Positions 6,968 to 10,946 of a DNA stretch of 10,946 nucleotides are shown in pieces. Positions within the stretch are counted from its first letter, which is position 1. Each line of letters begins with the position of its first letter. Source of the stretch: an uncultured Atopobiaceae bacterium (GTDB lineage: Bacteria > Actinomycetota > Coriobacteriia > Coriobacteriales > Atopobiaceae); assembly GCA_947303905.1 (NCBI GenBank), contig CAMYZR010000023.1, positions 1-10,946 on the forward strand, read 5' to 3'. The translations under genes were made by a program, and so were the position numbers. The notes beneath the pieces were generated by a model, which did no database searches, was not told where the DNA came from, and saw only the letters and a list, made by a program, of their open reading frames with translations.

Positions 6968-8992
6968 ATGTTCAAATCTCGTCCCGCCTGGAGTCGCATG
7001 GGCGGCGCCCTCGTGTCAATCCTGCTTGTCACCTCGCAGGTCTCCCCCACCATCGCCTTCGCCGCCACCTCGGTGGACAAGGCCGAGACCGTACACGTGC
7101 AGGTGGACGGTTCGGGTCGGGTGTCGAGCATCCGCGTGGAGGAGCTTCTCGCAAATGACGGCGGCGCACAGCAGATTGTCGACCGCTCCACCCTCGCCGA
7201 CATCACGGCAGACGACGAGAAGCAGACCTTTGCGCAGGGCTCGGAAGACACCCTGACGTGGACCACCAACGGTGACGCGGTGAGCTATGAGGGCACAAGC
7301 CAGGACGTGCCACCCGTCAAGATGACACTCACCTACACGCTCGACGGCAAGCGGGTCGAGCCAAGCGCGCTCGCAGGAGCCACGGGGCATCTGGTAATCC
7401 GCATCGCATACGAGAACGACTCGGTGAGCGAGACCGCAGGCGGCGCCGTCAAGACGCCCTTCGTCTGTCTTACGGCAGCCATGCTCGACAGCGACGTCTT
7501 CTCAAACGTGAAGGTCAGCAACGGTCGCGTCATCGACGACAAGGGCGGCTTGGCCGTGATCGGCTATGCGATGCCTGGACTCGAGGAAAGCCTCGATCTG
7601 GACGAGGACGAGATCGACCTCGATCTCCCCGAGCACCTCGAGATAGAGGCGGATGTGAACGACCTCGTGATGGACCCCATCTACACCATCGTCACCCCCG
7701 AGCTCTTCACCGACCTCGACACCGATGACCTTGACCTTGGCTTCGACGACCTTGACGAGGGAACCGGTGCCCTCACAGACGCCATGGGTGCGCTCATCGA
7801 GGGTTCCGACAACCTGACCGGCGGTCTTGGGCAGCTTGCCGACGGCAGCGGTCAGCTGGCCGAGGGGGCCACGGCACTCAAAGAGGCACTCGGGTCGCTG
7901 CCGAGCGGCGTCAGTGCGCTCACGGAAGGCCTTAGCAGCCTCTCGGAGGGACTCTCAACAGCCAGCGGCTACGCCACGCAGTTGTCCGATGGCGCAGCAG
8001 GCCTCTCGGAGGCGGCATCTGCAGCCAGCGGCAGCGCGAGCGGTGCGAGCGGATCCATCGCCGAAGCCACCGACGCTGTCGAGTCGCTCAAGAGCGAGGT
8101 AGACAAGCTCGACCTCGCGCGAGACAAGGAGCTCATCGGCCAGTCCGGCGAGAAGGCTCGAGCGGCTCATGACGCGGCCAAGGATGCGAAGGCGTCCATC
8201 GAGGATGCCACGAATGCAGCCTCGCAGGACCTCGCAGCCCAGAGCGCATCGGCAACCGCCGCCGTTGACCAAGCGCTCGAGGCGCTCACAAGCATCCCAG
8301 AAGAGGAGCGGACCGAGGAGCAGACGCAGGCAATGGCCAAGCTCCAGGAGGCGCGGGACGGCCTTCAGGGCGTTTCCCTGACCATCGACACAAGCTCTAT
8401 CGATGCGGACATCTCCGTGCTTGATGACGCGGCGACCGCCCTCGACACCAATGCGGACAGCTTGGTCACCGACGCCGAGGGAGTCACTGCGGTCACGAGC
8501 GGCGCCGATACCGCCTTGGCAAGCCTTTCCTCCGCCAAAGCCGCAACCGACACGGCATCCGGGGCCATCTCCAGCGTGGCAGACGGCTCGGGGAGCCTAA
8601 GCTCCCAGCTCGATGCCTTTGCCCAGCAGGTGTCGGGTGCCTCCACAGGAGCAAAGACGCTGGCCAAGAGCGTAGCTCCGCTCTCCGAGAACCTCCCACG
8701 GCTCATCCAGGGCGCAGACGGTCTCGCCACGGGCACCAGTTCCTTCACCACAGGCCTCCTGGCGGCGGCAGACGGATCTGGGCAGCTCGCCCAAGGACTC
8801 AGGACCTTTGACAGCGAGGGCGTCGCGAAGCTCATTGACGCATTGAACGAGCTCGATGACGGGATGGGCGACATCTCGGACAAGCTCGACGCCCTTCGGG
8901 AGGCTGCCGACGGCTACGACAGCTTTGCCGGCAAGGCCGAGGACCAGACCGGTACGGTGCGCTTCATCTACAAGACCCCCGCTATCGGCTAG
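6968..8992 (+). CDS. Exported LxxG-repeat coiled-coil protein (YhgE/Pip-like)
   Basis: This 674-residue protein has a signal peptide (basic start, hydrophobic core about 12-32, likely cut after AFA) and a beta-rich N-terminal domain (about 38-245: TVHVQVDGSGRVSSIRVEE, VKMTLTYTLDGKRV). A very acidic stretch (about 206-265) precedes a long helical region (266-650) with repeats of the xxxLxxG type: ALIEG, NLTGG, QLADG, QLAEG, ALTEG, SLSEG, QLSDG and, near the end, GLATG and QLAQG. These repeats occur in YhgE/Pip-type proteins and in exported partners of MMPL/RND transporters. It ends TGTVRFIYKT, without a sortase signal or C-terminal membrane segment, so it is probably secreted or bound to a partner. 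No transporter flanks it: the neighbours are the nucleotidase (divergent) and the deacetylase (convergent). I do not know its function; a scaffold or stalk role at the envelope is inference. The Ala/Ser/Asp/Gly-rich composition follows from the repeats. Confidence 0.7.
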   Translation: MFKSRPAWSRMGGALVSILLVTSQVSPTIAFAATSVDKAETVHVQVDGSGRVSSIRVEELLANDGGAQQIVDRSTLADITADDEKQTFAQGSEDTLTWTTNGDAVSYEGTSQDVPPVKMTLTYTLDGKRVEPSALAGATGHLVIRIAYENDSVSETAGGAVKTPFVCLTAAMLDSDVFSNVKVSNGRVIDDKGGLAVIGYAMPGLEESLDLDEDEIDLDLPEHLEIEADVNDLVMDPIYTIVTPELFTDLDTDDLDLGFDDLDEGTGALTDAMGALIEGSDNLTGGLGQLADGSGQLAEGATALKEALGSLPSGVSALTEGLSSLSEGLSTASGYATQLSDGAAGLSEAASAASGSASGASGSIAEATDAVESLKSEVDKLDLARDKELIGQSGEKARAAHDAAKDAKASIEDATNAASQDLAAQSASATAAVDQALEALTSIPEEERTEEQTQAMAKLQEARDGLQGVSLTIDTSSIDADISVLDDAATALDTNADSLVTDAEGVTAVTSGADTALASLSSAKAATDTASGAISSVADGSGSLSSQLDAFAQQVSGASTGAKTLAKSVAPLSENLPRLIQGADGLATGTSSFTTGLLAAADGSGQLAQGLRTFDSEGVAKLIDALNELDDGMGDISDKLDALREAADGYDSFAGKAEDQTGTVRFIYKTPAIG

Positions 8993-9032
8993 CTTGGTTG
9001 CCCGATTACTCCGTAAGCCACTACGCGCACGC

Positions 9033-9064
9033 AAAGGCGCCGCGAGGCAAAGCCCCGCGGCGCC
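9033..9064 (-). terminator. Strong hairpin between convergent genes, terminator of the deacetylase gene
   Basis: GGCGCCGCG (9036-9044) pairs perfectly with CGCGGCGCC (9056-9064), and GGC/GCC closes a small AAA inner loop. On the minus strand TTT follows directly, fitting termination of the deacetylase gene, which ends 24 bases away. On the plus strand no T-run follows, but the stable stem could also protect the 3' end of the LxxG-repeat transcript. The rest of the gap 8993-9088 shows nothing else. Confidence 0.7.
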
Positions 9065-9088
9065 CTGATCGACTCTGCAAGCACCTCG

Positions 9089-10462
9089 CTACGAGGCGAT
9101 CTCGGTGGGCCACACCGCGTCTTCGGGCATGGGACGGTAGTTTGCGCAGCACTCCTCGGGGATGCTGCTGTCCGATGCCATCAGCTCCTCGACCGTCACG
9201 AAGCGATACCCCGCGTTCTGCCACGCCTCGATGATGCGCGGAAGGGCCTCGAGGTCCTGGTCGCGATTGCCGCCGGCGTCGTGCATCAGGATGATGCTTC
9301 CAGGCCTCATGACGCTCGTGCTGTTGGCCACGATGGCGTTCACTCCCGGCTGCTCCCAGTCAAGCGAGTCATGTGACCAGCAGACCGACAGCGTCATATG
9401 TCCCTGAGACTTGAGCCACACGTCGATGCTCAAGGCGCCGTAGGGCGCGCGAATCGTCGTGGTGTCGTAGTCGCCGACCTTCTTGATGACGGCAAAGGCG
9501 TCATCGAGCTGGGCAAGCAGGTCATCCTGGCTGGCATTCGTGAGCAGGGGATGGTTCCACGTGTGCGAGCAGATCTGGTTGCCCGAGGCGCAGTTTCGGC
9601 TCACGATGTCAGCGCAGTCCTCCACCTGCTCGCCAATGAGGTTGAAGGTGGCCTTGGCATCGTGCTCTTTGAGAATCTGCAGGTAGCGCTCGGTATAGAT
9701 GCCCGGGCCATCATCAAAGGTGAGGGCGACGAGCTTCTCGTCGTCATCGGGATGCACGTTCTGGCACATGATGATGCAGTCCTGGCCCTCGACGACGGTG
9801 CCGTCGGCAGTCTCACCGGAGATGGATCCCGTGCGCACCTCCTTGGTGCCCTCCTTACCCCACTGGTAGATGTACTGGACGGTACCGGTCTGCTGGAGGT
9901 TGGTCTCCTCGGTCCCCTCCTTGACCTGGCGCACCAGCTTGGGCTTCGACGTGACGACGGTCTCGGTCGTGTACTCCTCGCACGCGTCCGCGCCATCGGC
10001 AAAGGTAATCGATGCGCCCTTGGCGACCGTGGCCGTGGCCGACTCGGCGTAGTTCAGGCTCTGCCCGTCAAGCGTCGCGGCAAACAGGTCTCCGCCGCCC
10101 TCCGTAAGGACGTTGCCGCCCACAGACTTCAGGTCTCCAGGCTTGACCTCAGGCTTTATGGCCTCATAGACGGCCTGGACGGTGCTGCCCTCGGGCACAT
10201 AGGCCGACTCGCCGTTGACGGTGACCTCGACCCTCTTGCCACCGATGCCCAGACGCGCGATCAGCTCGTCGCCAAAGCGCTGCCACCCAAAGTAGCCTCC
10301 CGCCGCGAGCGCAGCCAAGAGCAACACGATGAGCAGCGGCTTGAACGAACGCCTGCGCCGAGGCGGTGCGGCTGGCACCATCGGCTGAACCTCCGGAGCA
10401 AAATGGGCTCCCCTGCGACGCTTTGGCGTTTCACTCATGTAGGGATTGCGGTCATCTGCCAT
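9089..10462 (-). CDS. Membrane-anchored polysaccharide deacetylase (CE4/NodB)
   Basis: This 457-residue protein has a basic, Pro-rich cytoplasmic N-terminus (1-40), one membrane helix (about 42-60), an extracytoplasmic beta-rich region (about 76-236) and a C-terminal NodB domain (about 243-428). All five CE4 motifs are present: TFDDGP (Asp250 base, Asp251 metal ligand), HTWNH (His300 and His304, metal ligands), RAPYG (338-342), DSLDW (365-369) and LMHD (His394). It likely N-deacetylates a cell-surface glycan such as peptidoglycan GlcNAc, which would raise lysozyme resistance; the substrate is inferred. The beta-rich region begins KRVEVTVNGESAYVPEGSTVQAVYE, like a ubiquitin-like DUF348 unit, then a G5-like stretch (about 164-232). 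Nine cysteines lie outside the membrane. The ATG at 10462 has GGTGGTGA upstream, close to the consensus; Met9 has no site. It appears to be a single-gene unit. Confidence 0.88.
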   Translation of the reverse strand: MADDRNPYMSETPKRRRGAHFAPEVQPMVPAAPPRRRRSFKPLLIVLLLAALAAGGYFGWQRFGDELIARLGIGGKRVEVTVNGESAYVPEGSTVQAVYEAIKPEVKPGDLKSVGGNVLTEGGGDLFAATLDGQSLNYAESATATVAKGASITFADGADACEEYTTETVVTSKPKLVRQVKEGTEETNLQQTGTVQYIYQWGKEGTKEVRTGSISGETADGTVVEGQDCIIMCQNVHPDDDEKLVALTFDDGPGIYTERYLQILKEHDAKATFNLIGEQVEDCADIVSRNCASGNQICSHTWNHPLLTNASQDDLLAQLDDAFAVIKKVGDYDTTTIRAPYGALSIDVWLKSQGHMTLSVCWSHDSLDWEQPGVNAIVANSTSVMRPGSIILMHDAGGNRDQDLEALPRIIEAWQNAGYRFVTVEELMASDSSIPEECCANYRPMPEDAVWPTEIAS

Positions 10463-10487
10463 GTTTCACCACCAATTTCGAACCGTA

Positions 10488-10508
10488 TCCTATGGCCATG
10501 GTATAGGA
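10488..10508. promoter_or_regulatory. Inverted repeat upstream of the deacetylase gene
   Basis: TCCTAT and ATAGGA form perfect 6-base arms around a 9-base spacer (GGCCATGGT), centred about 36 bases upstream of the deacetylase start codon. The position suits a repressor site overlapping the promoter or the 5' leader. Read on the minus strand it includes TATACC, a possible -10 box, but no -35 box sits at normal spacing; TTTACA is 21 bases away. The function is inferred. Confidence 0.3.
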
Positions 10509-10545
10509 ATCGTGCAGGTAGGATGCTGTAAATCGCATAAGTGGC

Positions 10546-10562
10546 GCTCTTTTGGTAAGAGC
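10546..10562 (-). terminator. Small hairpin after the aldolase-type gene (weak terminator)
   Basis: GCTCTT and AAGAGC form a 6-base stem with a 5-base loop, starting 12 bases past the stop codon of the partial gene at the right edge. No T-run follows on the minus strand (GCCACTTATG), so termination here would be weak or Rho-dependent, and some transcripts may read into the deacetylase gene. Confidence 0.3.
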
Positions 10563-10574
10563 TGGAAACAAAGC

Positions 10575-10946
10575 CTACAAGAGATTGACAAGAGCCTCCA
10601 CGTCCTCCATGCGCGTCGCCCAGCTGGTGGCAAAGCGCACGGCGGTATGCGTCTCGTCGACGCGCTCCCAATAGCTGACCGCAACCTCTTGGCGCAGCGC
10701 CTGATAGCGCTCGTCGTCGAGCACAACCAGCACCTGGTTGGTCGTGTTCTCCACCAAGAAGCGGTAGCCCTTCTCCTTGAAGGCCGCACGCAGCACGTCC
10801 GCGCAGGCGATGGCGTTTCGCGCGATGCGCGTGTAGAGGTCGTCGGCAAAGAGCGCGTCAAACTGGATGCCCAGCACGCGTCCCTTGGCAAGCAGGGCCC
10901 CGTGCTGTTTGACCATGGTCACAAAGTGGGCCGGCATGCCGTGGCG
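10575..10946 (-). CDS. Threonine aldolase/beta-eliminating lyase-type PLP enzyme, C-terminal part
   Basis: Only the last 123 residues are in the window; the frame is open to the edge, so the start lies beyond 10946. The piece matches the C-terminal small domain of fold-type I PLP enzymes of the low-specificity threonine aldolase/beta-eliminating lyase group: KQHGALLAKGRVLGIQFDALF, an AIACADVLRAAFKEKGYRF helix, ENTTNQVLVVL, WERVDE, and the closing AVRFATSWATRMEDVEALV, whose Arg probably binds the substrate carboxylate. Such cytoplasmic enzymes cleave L-threonine or allo-threonine to glycine and acetaldehyde, or eliminate side chains from amino acids. The PLP-binding lysine is outside the window, so the exact reaction is open. 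The first internal ATG at 10937 is not a likely start because conserved-looking sequence continues through it and no ribosome binding site can be judged. Confidence 0.8.
   Translation of the reverse strand, partial: RHGMPAHFVTMVKQHGALLAKGRVLGIQFDALFADDLYTRIARNAIACADVLRAAFKEKGYRFLVENTTNQVLVVLDDERYQALRQEVAVSYWERVDETHTAVRFATSWATRMEDVEALVNLL

Noticed and set aside
6771..7256. Plus-strand open frame running through the intergenic region into the LxxG gene
   Set aside because: It covers the REP-like fold-back and then overlaps the signal peptide and N-terminal domain of the clear gene at 6968 in another frame; no ribosome binding site or domain supports it.
8993..9064. Hairpin at 9036-9064 as a strong plus-strand terminator
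   Set aside because: No T-run follows on the plus strand; only the minus-strand reading has T residues after the stem.
9398..10531. Plus-strand open frame (377 codons) opposite the deacetylase gene
   Set aside because: Antisense shadow of a gene with all five NodB motifs; composition (Leu/Val/Gly/Arg/Asp) is that of a reverse-frame artefact.

Overview
The window looks like a GC-rich chromosomal segment of a Gram-positive actinobacterium. My best guess is the class Coriobacteriia (Olsenella/Atopobium/Collinsella type). This rests on base composition, codon use, clear AAGGAG-type ribosome binding sites and the style of the exported proteins; it is inference without a database search. No rRNA, tRNA, CRISPR array, transposase or phage gene is visible.

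Layout. Left end: the N-terminal half of an ArsC/Spx-family thioredoxin-fold protein (minus), cut short by a stop. Diverging from it is a small exported lysozyme-like protein (plus), with a perfect inverted repeat between the two. Convergent to that is a GH1 6-phospho-beta-glucosidase (minus), then an ABC-F protein of the EttA type (minus) that is visibly damaged, then a cytoplasmic GH2 glycosidase (minus) and a YfbR-like HD-domain 5'-deoxynucleotidase (minus). A divergent intergenic region carries a REP-like fold-back sequence and a candidate promoter. It is followed by a large exported LxxG-repeat coiled-coil protein (plus). Convergent to that is a membrane-anchored polysaccharide deacetylase (CE4/NodB, minus). 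The right end is the C-terminal part of a PLP-dependent threonine aldolase/beta-eliminating lyase-type enzyme (minus), which runs out of the window.

How it fits together. Three genes act at the envelope: the lysozyme-like protein, the LxxG-repeat protein and the deacetylase. Two are intracellular glycosidases. The rest are housekeeping: nucleotide salvage, translation and amino-acid metabolism. Most genes look like separate transcription units with their own hairpins; only the nucleotidase and GH2 gene (51 bases apart, same strand) look like a possible operon. I see no dedicated new multi-gene system. The most unusual feature is the ettA gene, which appears to have lost two internal segments: an in-frame loss just after the first Walker A motif and an out-of-frame loss in the linker between the two ABC domains. 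The half-length ArsC/Spx gene is a second sign of gene decay or rearrangement, or of assembly error.
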